Shown: positions 48,844 to 57,734 of the stretch, in pieces
Layout of the letters: the number at the start of each line of letters is the position of its first letter
How positions within the stretch are numbered: the first letter of the stretch is position 1
From: Alcaligenaceae bacterium
GTDB taxonomy: Bacteria; Pseudomonadota; Gammaproteobacteria; Burkholderiales; Burkholderiaceae_B
Direction: 5' to 3'
Length of the DNA stretch: 64,000 nt
Assembly: GCA_012839585.1 (NCBI GenBank)
Contig: DUNB01000075.1
Coordinates: forward strand, 1-64,000
Program-made: the position numbers and the translations under genes
The notes under the pieces: model-generated
Seen by the model: only the letters and a program-made list of their open reading frames with translations
Database searches by the model: none
What the model was told of the DNA's origin: nothing

Positions 48844-50685
48844 ATGACACCCTTCTCTCTTCGCCCTAGCCTAGCGGTATTGGCTAGTTTATTTTCCCTT
48901 TCCGCAATAGCTCAACCTGTAGTTCAAGAGCTAGATCAAGTCGTAGTCACTGCAGCACGTGCTCCACAGTCTGCCCAACAGGTAGTAGGTGACGTCACTG
49001 TCATCACCCAAGAGGAACTGGTGCGCGCCGGTCAAAACAGCGTGGCTGAGGTCTTAGCTCGCCAGGCCGGTATCGAGTTTTATAACAACGGCGGTCCTCA
49101 AGCCGTAACCGGCGTTTCCATCCGTGGCGCAGAAGCACGCCACACCTTGGTGCTCATTGACGGTATGCGCGTAAACAGTAGCGTCAATGGTGGAGCCAAC
49201 TGGAATGCCATTGATACCGCTAATATTGAGCGAATTGAAATTGTGCGTGGCGCAGCGAGCAGCTTGTATGGTTCTGATGCCATCGGCGGTGTAGTCAACA
49301 TCATCACCAAAACGGGGCAGTCCGGACAGCCAGCACAGCTCTATGGCTCTATAGGCTATGGAAGCCACGGTACATTTAAGTCCAGCCTAGGTCTATCTGG
49401 TAGCCACGAAGGTCTAAGCTATCACTTTGCAGCCAGCATGGCTGACAGCGATGGCTACAATGCAACGAATAAAGACAACGCCTTTTCCTACCACGGTGAC
49501 AAAGACGGCTATAGCCAGCACAGCTTTAACGGTGCTATCGCCTACGAATGGGCCGCAGAACAAAAAATCGGCTTCAATGCCTATAACGGTTATATCAATG
49601 GTGACTTTGACGCTGGTGAGTTTTCCCCAGGTGCCTTCACTCAAACCCGTCAACAAAGCTACAACCTCTATAGCCAGAACCGCTTGGCTGCTAACTGGTT
49701 AAGCACCCTTAACATGGGTTTAAGCAAAGAGTTTATTGCTAATCCCACCTATAGCAATCACCTAAGCACCTTGCAACGTCAATACCGTTGGCAAAACGAT
49801 ATTACGCTCACTGCGGATCAACACCTGTCTTTGATTGCAGAGCGTCTTGAAGAGCGCATTACCCATAACTTGGCCTACACCAACACAGACAGAAACACCA
49901 ACTCGATCGCTGCTATTTATCGCGCACAATACAACCCACATCACATCCAAATCAGCCTGCGCAATGACGCTATCAGCGGTTTTGGTCATCGTGTGACTGG
50001 GGGCATTGGTTACGATTTAGATCTGGATGCGAATTGGACTGTAGGGGTGGCCGCCAACACCGGTTTTAAAGCGCCCTCTATGTCGGATTTGTACTATCCG
50101 CTAGACTGGGGATTCCAGGGCAATCCAAATCTTAAGCCCGAAAAATCCCGCAACATGGAAGCTCATTTAGGCTACGACAATGGCGTCAGTCAGTTCAAAG
50201 TCACCGCTTTTCAAAACAAAGTGCGTGATCTGATCGACCCGTATGTCTGTGATAGCAACTTCCAATGCACAGCACTTAACGTAGATCGCGCCACCATCCG
50301 TGGTGTCTCGCTCTTTGGTGCTCACGACTTTGGCAACCTCAACCTCTGGGCGTCGGCAGATTTTACTAACCCTCGTGATGACAGTACGCGTAATCAGTTG
50401 ACTCGTCGTGCCAAACAAAACGTCAAAGCAGGGGCAAATTATCAGTGGCAAGCATTGAACGTAGGGGCAGAATACCAATACGTAGGTAAACGCTATGATG
50501 ATCAAGCCAATAACAATGCACTGGGTGGCTACAGCTTAGTTAACCTAACCGCCGAATACGCCGTCAATCAAAACGTCACAGCGCAAATCCGCTGGAACAA
50601 CGTTTTTGATAAAACCTATCACAACGCCTATGGCTACAACATGCCGGGTTCCAATGTGTTTCTGAACCTAGCCTGGCGTATGTAA
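48844..50685 (+). CDS. btuB: TonB-dependent vitamin B12 receptor BtuB
   Basis: A 613-residue outer-membrane receptor. A signal peptide ends near SAIAQP, a TonB box (LDQVVVTAA) follows, then the plug domain (about residues 45-150, RIEIVRGAASSLYGSDAIGGVVNI) and a 22-strand barrel ending in the aromatic motif FLNLAWRM. The start is ATG 48844; an in-frame TTG at 48802 would lie within the riboswitch hairpin region. The riboswitch and the adjoining btuF gene make cobalamin the substrate. Confidence 0.95.
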   Translation: MTPFSLRPSLAVLASLFSLSAIAQPVVQELDQVVVTAARAPQSAQQVVGDVTVITQEELVRAGQNSVAEVLARQAGIEFYNNGGPQAVTGVSIRGAEARHTLVLIDGMRVNSSVNGGANWNAIDTANIERIEIVRGAASSLYGSDAIGGVVNIITKTGQSGQPAQLYGSIGYGSHGTFKSSLGLSGSHEGLSYHFAASMADSDGYNATNKDNAFSYHGDKDGYSQHSFNGAIAYEWAAEQKIGFNAYNGYINGDFDAGEFSPGAFTQTRQQSYNLYSQNRLAANWLSTLNMGLSKEFIANPTYSNHLSTLQRQYRWQNDITLTADQHLSLIAERLEERITHNLAYTNTDRNTNSIAAIYRAQYNPHHIQISLRNDAISGFGHRVTGGIGYDLDLDANWTVGVAANTGFKAPSMSDLYYPLDWGFQGNPNLKPEKSRNMEAHLGYDNGVSQFKVTAFQNKVRDLIDPYVCDSNFQCTALNVDRATIRGVSLFGAHDFGNLNLWASADFTNPRDDSTRNQLTRRAKQNVKAGANYQWQALNVGAEYQYVGKRYDDQANNNALGGYSLVNLTAEYAVNQNVTAQIRWNNVFDKTYHNAYGYNMPGSNVFLNLAWRM

Positions 50686-51527
50686 TGCGTTTTATTTGCA
50701 ATAGCTTGATTGCGCTACTGACACTGCTGTGCTCGCACAGCAGTGTGGCCTATGAGCGCGCTATTAGCCTGGCACCTCATATTACCGAGCTCATTTATGC
50801 TATTGGAGCGCAAGACAAACTGATCGCTACCGTAAAAAGTAGCGATTATCCGCCCGCAGCCAAACAACTGCCCCGCGTAGGCGATGGCATCTCTGTTTCG
50901 GCTGAGCGTCTTTTGGCGCTCAATCCTGATGTGATCTTCGCTTGGCAACCCACCCGCGCCTTGCAGGCCCTAGAAAGCACGCTTAAATCCAGCCAGATTG
51001 CACTGCATTACATCAATCCGCTGACGGTGGACCAAATAGGTACTGCCGCCTTAGACTTAGGGCATTGGTTAAACAGCACAGAAACGGCCCAGCAGTTCAA
51101 CCAACATTGGCAGCAACGCCTCCACCAATTAGAGCAGCGCTACCACAACCCCCATCCTAAAACCGTTTTCATCGTACTCAACAGCCACCCCTTACACAGC
51201 ATCAATGACTCGCTGAGCCAAGACGTGTTACGTATTTGTGGGGCTCAAAACTGGGCGCAGCATAGCCCTACCGTGGCCCCCGCGATTCATTTAGAACAAT
51301 TACTAGCCACACCTTTTAGCGACCTGGTCTACAGCCAAAAAGACGAGGCACTAGAGCAATTAATTGAGCTATTAGAACGTGCTTACGCGCGCCCCCTACG
51401 TACTCACCAAGTACAAGCCGATCACTTTTATCGTGCTGGGCCGCGCCTACTTGAAGCCACTGCTCAGCTCTGCGCCCAACTAGAGGCTCAGGCAGAAAAA
51501 CGGGTTTTCTCCACCAAAGGTGACTAA
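50685..51527 (+). CDS. btuF: Periplasmic cobalamin-binding protein BtuF
   Basis: A 280-residue substrate-binding protein with a signal peptide ending near SSVAYE. It has the single-helix BtuF/TroA-like fold: AISLAPHITELIYAIGAQDKLIA at the N-terminus, DYPPAAKQLPRVGDG, and NPDVIFAWQPT. The start overlaps the btuB stop by one base (TAATG). BtuF hands B12 to the BtuCD importer; those genes are not in the window. Confidence 0.93.
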   Translation: MRFICNSLIALLTLLCSHSSVAYERAISLAPHITELIYAIGAQDKLIATVKSSDYPPAAKQLPRVGDGISVSAERLLALNPDVIFAWQPTRALQALESTLKSSQIALHYINPLTVDQIGTAALDLGHWLNSTETAQQFNQHWQQRLHQLEQRYHNPHPKTVFIVLNSHPLHSINDSLSQDVLRICGAQNWAQHSPTVAPAIHLEQLLATPFSDLVYSQKDEALEQLIELLERAYARPLRTHQVQADHFYRAGPRLLEATAQLCAQLEAQAEKRVFSTKGD

Positions 51528-51578
51528 ATCGTTTATGCTTATGGGTATTATTTAGGCTGTAACAACAGTCAACAACAA

Positions 51579-52403
51579 ATGGCTATATCCATGACTCAAA
51601 CTACCCCTAACGACCCATTTATTATTGCTGGAAAAACCTATTCCTCCCGCCTATTGGTTGGCACAGGAAAATACAAAGATTTCGAAGAAACCCGTGCTGC
51701 CATTGATGTGAGCGGTGCTGAAATCATCACCGTTGCCATTCGCCGCACAAACATTGGCCAGGATCCCGATCAGCCTAGCCTCTTGGACTACGTTCCACCT
51801 TCTAAATTCACGATTTTGCCCAATACCGCAGGCTGCTACACCGCTGACGATGCGGTACGCACCTTGCGTCTAGCTCGTGAGTTACTCGACGGCCACAACC
51901 TCGTCAAACTAGAGGTCTTAGGTGATCCCAACAATTTATTCCCCAACATGCCCGAAACCTTAAAGGCTGCTAAAACCTTAGTGGATGAAGGTTTCGATGT
52001 GATGGTGTACTGTGCTGATGATCCTATTCAGTGCAAAATGCTCGAAGACATGGGCTGCGTGGCTATCATGCCACTAGCCTCTTTGATTGGTTCTGGTATG
52101 GGGATTATTAACCCATGGAATTTACGTTTAATTATTGACCAGTCTTCCGTCCCTGTTTTGGTAGATGCCGGCGTAGGTACTGCATCGGATGCTACTATTG
52201 CCATGGAACTAGGCTGTGATGGCGTGCTGATGAATACAGCCATTGCAGGTGCCAAAGACCCCATTCTTATGGCTGCTGCCATGAAACACGGTGTACTCGC
52301 TGGCCGCCAAGCCTACTTAGCCGGTCGTATTCCCCGCAAATACTATGATGCTGATCCAAGCTCTCCTGAAGAGGGTTTAATCCATTCTCGTACCAATGCA
52401 TAA
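51579..52403 (+). CDS. thiG: Thiazole synthase
   Basis: A 274-residue TIM-barrel enzyme that builds the thiamine thiazole ring from deoxyxylulose phosphate, ThiS-thiocarboxylate and an imine. The active-site Lys lies in [10 protein letters not shown] (about residue 110), and [15 protein letters not shown] and [15 protein letters not shown] bind phosphate. An internal ATG at 51591 is an equally possible start; neither has a strong ribosome site. No thiS precedes it and no TPP riboswitch fits the 51-bp gap. Confidence 0.94.
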   Translation: MAISMTQTTPNDPFIIAGKTYSSRLLVGTGKYKDFEETRAAIDVSGAEIITVAIRRTNIGQDPDQPSLLDYVPPSKFTILPNTAGCYTADDAVRTLRLARELLDGHNLVKLEVLGDPNNLFPNMPETLKAAKTLVDEGFDVMVYCADDPIQCKMLEDMGCVAIMPLASLIGSGMGIINPWNLRLIIDQSSVPVLVDAGVGTASDATIAMELGCDGVLMNTAIAGAKDPILMAAAMKHGVLAGRQAYLAGRIPRKYYDADPSSPEEGLIHSRTNA

Positions 52404-53229
52404 ATTCATTCCTAACACCCTAACTATTGCTGGCGTTGACCCCTCCGGGGGCGCCGGCATTTTGGCAGACATCAAAGCCATGAGCGCCTTAGGCGCCTAT
52501 GGTACAGCGGTTATTGCTGCGTTGACTGCTCAAAACACCCAAGGTGTCACCGGTATCTATCCCGTGGACCCTGCGTTTATTAAGCAACAGATTGACACGC
52601 TATTCGACGATGTGCGCATCGATGCCGTCAAAATTGGCATGTTGGGCCAACAGCCCGTTATTCGCACCGTGGTAGATGCTCTGACCCATTGGCAGCCCAA
52701 ACACTTGGTACTAGACCCAGTCATGGTCGCCAAAAGTGGGGATCATCTATTGGAAAAGGCCGCTACCTCTGAAATGCGTGAGGCCATGTTGCCTCTGGCC
52801 ACCATGATCACCCCTAACCTGCCCGAGGCCGGTGTGCTCTTGGATATGCGTCCTGCAGAAAACGTCAAAGAGATGTACGCAGTAGCCGAAAAACTACGTC
52901 GCTTGATGGCAGACAAAAGTGATCGTTGGGTATTTTTAAAAGGTGGTCACCTGCCTGGTTCCGAATGTACGGATTTGCTGTTCGATGGCGATCAGATGAT
53001 TGAAATGCCCGCACAGCGCATTGATACCAAAAACACCCATGGTACAGGTTGCACCTTGTCTGCGGCACTTGCCGCGCTGCTACCCCAATCCGTTAATGCG
53101 GTTCAGGCAGCCAAAGCCGCCAAAGAGTATCTCTACAAAGCCATTGCCCGCTCCGGGGACTTAACAGTGGGCTCAGGGCATGGCCCAGTCAACCATTTTC
53201 ATGGTTGGTGGCAGCCCATTGATTCTTAA
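52396..53229 (+). CDS. thiD: Hydroxymethylpyrimidine/phosphomethylpyrimidine kinase
   Basis: A 277-residue ribokinase-fold enzyme that phosphorylates HMP twice in thiamine synthesis. Key segments are [18 protein letters not shown] (about residues 9-26), [10 protein letters not shown] and the anion-hole/catalytic motif [15 protein letters not shown]. It overlaps thiG by 8 bp, so the two are coupled. Confidence 0.95.
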   Translation: MHKFIPNTLTIAGVDPSGGAGILADIKAMSALGAYGTAVIAALTAQNTQGVTGIYPVDPAFIKQQIDTLFDDVRIDAVKIGMLGQQPVIRTVVDALTHWQPKHLVLDPVMVAKSGDHLLEKAATSEMREAMLPLATMITPNLPEAGVLLDMRPAENVKEMYAVAEKLRRLMADKSDRWVFLKGGHLPGSECTDLLFDGDQMIEMPAQRIDTKNTHGTGCTLSAALAALLPQSVNAVQAAKAAKEYLYKAIARSGDLTVGSGHGPVNHFHGWWQPIDS

Positions 53230-53250
53230 TCCGTTTACCTAGAGATACCC

Positions 53251-53976
53251 ATGAATTATCCGCTAACAGGCATTATTGTTGCGATGCAAGAAGAACTCGA
53301 AGTCATTTTGCAATCGCTGAACAAAGAAAAAACCGTAGACCGCGCTGGCATGCAGTTCCATGTGGGTCAGTACGCCGGACGTCCCGTCGTTGCCGTGATT
53401 TGTGGCATCGGCAAGGTCAACGCCGCCCTCTGTACGCAAATCATGATTTCTGAATTTGCGGTTGACCAGATCATTAACCTAGGGGTGGCTGGTGGTCTGG
53501 GCGCTGATATTAAACCGGGTGACATTGTGATCTCTGACACCCTCGTGCAACACGATATGGATGTGACGGTCTTTGATTTACCCAAGGGGCAAATTCCACG
53601 TTTAGACGTGTTTGATTTCAAAGCTGACCCCACCCTGTTGGACGCTGCGATCACTGCCAGCCAACACATTACCGAACACAATCATTTTGTTGGTCGTATT
53701 GTGACGGGTGATCAGTTTGTGGCTAGCCCCGAGGGCGCTAAACGCCTGCACGAGGAGTTCAATGCTCTGGCCTGTGAAATGGAAGGCGCCAGCATTGCCC
53801 ATGTGTGCCATGTGAACCGCATCCCATTTGTCTGCATCCGTTCTATTTCGGACAATGCCAATAGTGGAGCCCACATGGATTTTGAACAATTCACCCCTAT
53901 CGCCGTGGCAAATGCCAGTGTGTTGTTGCAAAGCATGATTCCTTTGTGTGCGACAACGGCCCCCACTCAGCCATAG
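53251..53976 (+). CDS. mtnN: 5'-methylthioadenosine/S-adenosylhomocysteine nucleosidase
   Basis: A 241-residue phosphorylase-fold nucleosidase that removes adenine from MTA and SAH. The catalytic Glu near residue 12 (AMQEELEVI), the INLGVAGGLG loop, the ACEMEGASIAHV segment and the catalytic Asp in RSISDNA are all present. It recycles by-products of SAM use and so complements metX/metH. It lies 21 bp after thiD. Confidence 0.95.
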   Translation: MNYPLTGIIVAMQEELEVILQSLNKEKTVDRAGMQFHVGQYAGRPVVAVICGIGKVNAALCTQIMISEFAVDQIINLGVAGGLGADIKPGDIVISDTLVQHDMDVTVFDLPKGQIPRLDVFDFKADPTLLDAAITASQHITEHNHFVGRIVTGDQFVASPEGAKRLHEEFNALACEMEGASIAHVCHVNRIPFVCIRSISDNANSGAHMDFEQFTPIAVANASVLLQSMIPLCATTAPTQP

Positions 53977-54054
53977 TTCAAGGCATAATACTGCTATGGC
54001 ATAGGTGATCTACCTATCAATTACTCTTATTGTCCTGCTCACATAGAAACTGCT

Positions 54055-54735
54055 ATGAAAATAAACGCGTTGTCTGATATCGAACTCGCCCGCTATTACA
54101 TGGTTGAACAACAAATTCGTCCTTGGTACGTCGAAGACGAACAGGTTTTACAGGCGCTATTCGATGTGCCACGCGAACAATTTGTTCCACCCTCATTAAA
54201 AGGTATGGCCTTTGCTGATACCGAGGTGCCATTGATTATTGATTCGGTGGACACCAACGAGTACATGCTAAAACCCGTTATCGAAGCACGTCTTGCGGTT
54301 GAACTACAGCTGCAACCCTCTGATGGGGTGCTAGAGATCGGTACCGGCTCTGGCTATCAGGCGGCGTTATTATCTCGCTTAGCTCAACAAGTCACCACCA
54401 TTGAAATCAATAGCACCTTGGCAGCCTTTGCAACGGACAACCTACAGCGTCAGCGCATAAGCAACGTCACCGTAGAAATTGGTGATGCGCACGAAGGTTG
54501 GGGTACGACTGAATACGATGCCATTCTATTAACTGGTTCTGTTCCTGTGGTACCGGATGCGCTCAAATACCAACTTTGTATCGGTGGACGTTTGGTTGCT
54601 GTAGTAGGCACAAGCCCCGTTATGACGGCCATTCGTATTACACGTACCAGTGCTGCCAGCTTCGAAACCACCCCTTTGTTTGATACCGTCATCAAACCGT
54701 TACGCGGCAGTCGCATCAGCCAGTTCAATTTCTAA
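54055..54735 (+). CDS. Protein-L-isoaspartate methyltransferase-like protein
   Basis: A 226-residue Rossmann methyltransferase related to Pcm. The SAM motif VLEIGTGSGYQAALLSRLA is at about residues 95-113. The PCMT active-site segment, usually GQTISQP, is not preserved here (IDSVDTNEYMLKPV). Homologues without it often stand before tolC genes in proteobacteria. It ends 3 bp before the tolC-like gene. Isoaspartate repair is therefore uncertain. Confidence 0.8.
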   Translation: MKINALSDIELARYYMVEQQIRPWYVEDEQVLQALFDVPREQFVPPSLKGMAFADTEVPLIIDSVDTNEYMLKPVIEARLAVELQLQPSDGVLEIGTGSGYQAALLSRLAQQVTTIEINSTLAAFATDNLQRQRISNVTVEIGDAHEGWGTTEYDAILLTGSVPVVPDALKYQLCIGGRLVAVVGTSPVMTAIRITRTSAASFETTPLFDTVIKPLRGSRISQFNF

Positions 54736-54738
54736 GCA

Positions 54739-56067
54739 ATGTCAATTCGGCTGCTTTTTATTCTGGCGCTTAGTTTATGGGCAGCCGCAGTCCGGGCGAC
54801 TCCCTCGTTAGACCTATGGCAGGCTTGGCAGTTAGCACTACAACGAGATCCTATTTACGCCGCTCAACGTGCTAACACCCAAGCCAACCAAGAGCAAATC
54901 ACCCAGGCCAGAGCCAAGCTTTTTCCTTCTATAGAGGCTGTTGCCTCAGCCCAGCATAACGACTCTCGTCGCGCTAGCCGACTCAATCAGGGACGTAACT
55001 CAAACCTAACCCAATGGCAATTACGTCTTAGCCAGCCTTTGCTCGACTTAAACGCGATAGCTCAGTTTGAACGCTCGCGCTATTTGGCCGGCATGGCGGT
55101 ATTGGATTTAGAAAATGCCAAGCATGAGCTTGCTTTACGGGTCACCCAGGCTTATTTTGATGTGTTGTCAGCCCAAGACACGCTGCTTTCTTTGCAAGCC
55201 CAATACAACGCCATAGAGCAACAGTTGTTGGCCGCACAGCTTGCTTTTGAATTAGGTGGTGCCACGATTACCGACACCTACGAGGCGCAGTCCCGTTTGG
55301 ATTTACTTAAAGCGCAACAAATTACGGCGCAAAGTTTTTTACAAAACAAACAAAACGCACTCAGTCGTATGATTGGGGAGCCCGTGCACACCTTAGCGCC
55401 CCTGAATCCAAACGCCATCTTGCCCGCTCCTGAGCCGGCTCAGCTGGATGCTTGGACCACCCAAGCCTCCTTAAGCAACCTATTCGTCGCCAAGGCCAAT
55501 TTAGCGGTGCAGGCGCAACGTTATCAGCTCCAGGCTAGTCAACGTGAACATACCCCTACGGTCTCTTTAGAGGCGCGCAGTGGCAGCCAAAGCAACCAGG
55601 GGATCTATGGCCCCAACTCTAGTCCGCGCGCCTTAGACAGCAGCATTGCCATCGAGCTATCTATCCCTCTTTACCAAGGCGGAGCCATCTCATCGCGTAT
55701 TCGTGAGAACGCCTCGGTATTACAACAGCGTCATCTAGAACAAGAAAACGCACGACGCCAAGCCATTGAAAGCACACAGAACCATTTCAGCAATGTCACG
55801 GCCGGTTTGCTACAAATTCAAGCCCTAGAGGCCGCCGCCCAGTCCAGCTCTGCTTCTGTGCAAGCCAATCAAACGGCTTACGAAGTTGGCGTTCGCATTA
55901 ATATTGATGTGCTCAACGCACAACAACAGCACTACGAGACCCAACGTGCTCTCGCTCAGGCCCGTTACCAAACCTTAATCCAAGGACTAGCTCTTAAAAA
56001 AGCTGCTGGTCAACTCCAAGACAGCGACCTCGATCAACTAAATCAACTGTTGCTCAGCACTCCATAA
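54739..56067 (+). CDS. tolC: TolC-family outer-membrane efflux protein
   Basis: A 442-residue outer-membrane channel component. A signal peptide (cleavage near VRA-TPS) precedes two duplicated OEP domains of long coiled-coil helices: LWQAWQLALQRDPIYAAQRAN near the start, ALRVTQAYFDVLSAQDTL in the first repeat, and YEVGVRINIDVLNAQQQHYETQR in the second. TolC partners with type I secretion or RND pumps; no such partner is adjacent, so it may be the general TolC. Confidence 0.9.
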   Translation: MSIRLLFILALSLWAAAVRATPSLDLWQAWQLALQRDPIYAAQRANTQANQEQITQARAKLFPSIEAVASAQHNDSRRASRLNQGRNSNLTQWQLRLSQPLLDLNAIAQFERSRYLAGMAVLDLENAKHELALRVTQAYFDVLSAQDTLLSLQAQYNAIEQQLLAAQLAFELGGATITDTYEAQSRLDLLKAQQITAQSFLQNKQNALSRMIGEPVHTLAPLNPNAILPAPEPAQLDAWTTQASLSNLFVAKANLAVQAQRYQLQASQREHTPTVSLEARSGSQSNQGIYGPNSSPRALDSSIAIELSIPLYQGGAISSRIRENASVLQQRHLEQENARRQAIESTQNHFSNVTAGLLQIQALEAAAQSSSASVQANQTAYEVGVRINIDVLNAQQQHYETQRALAQARYQTLIQGLALKKAAGQLQDSDLDQLNQLLLSTP

Positions 56068-56130
56068 GGCTCATCCAGCCAACTAAACCAGAGCAGCTCT
56101 CATCATCAACAACGTAGTTAGTGGGACAAT

Positions 56131-56175
56131 AAAAAACACCCCAAAGCTTGGATTGATATCCAGCTTTTGGGGTGT
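56131..56175 (-). terminator. Terminator of the hldE2-type gene
   Basis: A long imperfect hairpin with outer stem ACACCCCAAA (56136-56145) pairing with the segment ending at 56175. Six T follow on the minus strand, fewer on the plus strand. It may also end the tolC transcript. Confidence 0.75.
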
Positions 56176-56223
56176 ATTTCACCGTAGCCGTACGCTATTT
56201 AAGAGACGAAGAGCTACCTAAAA

Positions 56224-56712
56224 CTAGGTCTGAGGCTGTCTAATCTTTTTCACCAACGAGGTCGTTGAGCGATCAAACTCGATGGGAATGGCTACCGCAT
56301 CTCCTCCCCAACTGCGCACCAGGGCTGTCTCGGGCAGCGTTTCCATATCGTAATCGCCGCCTTTGACGATCAAATCAGGTTTTAACTCAGCAATGATCGC
56401 CTCGGGGGTGTGTTCGGTAAACACCGTCACCACACTGGTAGAAGACAGCGCCGCTAACAAAGCACATCGATCCGCCTCGTTGTTTATCGGTCTGTCGTCC
56501 CCTTTGTTCAGCGTACGCACTGAGGCATCTGAGTTCACCGCCACAATCAAGGTCGCTCCTAATTGGGCGGCCTCGTCTAAATAGCTGGCATGACCACGAT
56601 GCAAAATATCAAACACCCCATTGGTAAACACAATGGGGCGCGGCAGCTGCCCCTGAGCTACAGCTGCCACTAAAGCATCGCGCGCATACACTTTTTTCTC
56701 AAAAGAGGGCAT
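56224..56712 (-). CDS. rfaE2: Heptose 1-phosphate adenylyltransferase (stand-alone HldE C-domain)
   Basis: A 162-residue cytidylyltransferase-fold enzyme that makes ADP-heptose for the LPS core. The HxGH motif appears as FTNGVFDILHRGHASYL (about residues 29-45). E. coli fuses this domain to a kinase in HldE; here it stands alone, as is common in Burkholderiales, and the kinase must be elsewhere. It follows the ferritin-like gene by 4 bp. Confidence 0.92.
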   Translation of the reverse strand: MPSFEKKVYARDALVAAVAQGQLPRPIVFTNGVFDILHRGHASYLDEAAQLGATLIVAVNSDASVRTLNKGDDRPINNEADRCALLAALSSTSVVTVFTEHTPEAIIAELKPDLIVKGGDYDMETLPETALVRSWGGDAVAIPIEFDRSTTSLVKKIRQPQT

Positions 56713-56716
56713 GGTG

Positions 56717-57571
56717 TTAGGCGGTCACAATTTTACGGCTTAGGTCTTTGCGGTAACGGTTTAGTGCCGAAGGAGACTCAAAGTCCTCGCCCATCAACAA
56801 AGACATATTATGCAAAATGCGTGTGCTGACTTTGCCTTCCCACTCTTTATCAAAGCGAATTTGGTTGTCTAACCAGTTTTCTAACCAACCGGGTGAAGGC
56901 AGCTGAGACTGTACGGTGTCGTTGGGGTACATGTCTTTGTTCACGTGTAGGTTAGTTGGGTGTAAAGCCTGAGCGGTGCGATGGGCCGATGCCATTAGCA
57001 CCCCAATTTTGGAGAAGGCCAAACGGGTTTCTAATTCGGACTGTTCTGTACCACCGAGTTTTAACGCACGGCGCATATAACGTAAATAAGCACCCGCGTG
57101 ACGGGCCTCGTCCTGGGCGACGATCTGATAAATGGCTTTGATGACTGGCTCGGTATGCCAGTCTGCAGCACGTCGGTACCAGTGGTTCAAGCGAATTTCA
57201 CCGCAGAAGTGCAGCATGAGTGTTTCCATCGCGGGCGCGGGATCGAACTCAAAACGCACTTTGTGTAGTTCTTCTTCGGTGGGAACGAGCTCTGGACGGA
57301 AACGACGCAAATACTCGATTAATACCAAAGAGTGTTTTTGTTCCTCGAAGAACCAGATGGACATAAAAGCACAAAAATCACTGTCATCACGATTATCGCG
57401 TAGGAACATTTCCGTCGCAGGCAAGGCAGCCCATTCAGTAATCGCATTCATTTTGATGGTGTAAGCTTGCTCATCAGTGAGCTTGCTACCATCAAAATCA
57501 TCCCAAGGAATATCGTGCGCCATATTCCAACGGACGGCTTCCATAGATTTAAAAAGTTCAGGGTAAAGCAT
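56717..57571 (-). CDS. Ferritin-like diiron protein
   Basis: A 284-residue protein with the four-helix diiron pattern. There are two Glu/Asp-Glu-x-x-His motifs, EEQKH (about 76-80) and DEARH (about 154-158), plus probable iron ligands Glu46 and Glu125 (CGEIRLNHW). This layout is closest to the acyl-ACP desaturase/ribonucleotide-reductase-like group. Its substrate is not known. The start is ATG 57571, with AAGGA six bases upstream; the longer frame is unlikely. It is upstream of hldE2-type gene. Confidence 0.75.
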   Translation of the reverse strand: MLYPELFKSMEAVRWNMAHDIPWDDFDGSKLTDEQAYTIKMNAITEWAALPATEMFLRDNRDDSDFCAFMSIWFFEEQKHSLVLIEYLRRFRPELVPTEEELHKVRFEFDPAPAMETLMLHFCGEIRLNHWYRRAADWHTEPVIKAIYQIVAQDEARHAGAYLRYMRRALKLGGTEQSELETRLAFSKIGVLMASAHRTAQALHPTNLHVNKDMYPNDTVQSQLPSPGWLENWLDNQIRFDKEWEGKVSTRILHNMSLLMGEDFESPSALNRYRKDLSRKIVTA

Positions 57572-57734
57572 AGTTATCCTTATGAATTGTTTGAGTGGTA
57601 ACAAGACACAATGCTTACACCACCGCATGACAAGTCGTAGACGCAGGAAAGTATATTCGTCTTAAACATACGACTTATGTCTTTCAAAATGAAGGCCGTT
57701 GCACCAGGGCAACAAGCCAGTTTAGATCAAATGA

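Noticed and set aside
57698-57713. Small hairpin GTTGC/GCAAC after ubiB as a terminator
   Set aside because: The stem is only five pairs and lacks a proper T-run, so it is too weak to call.
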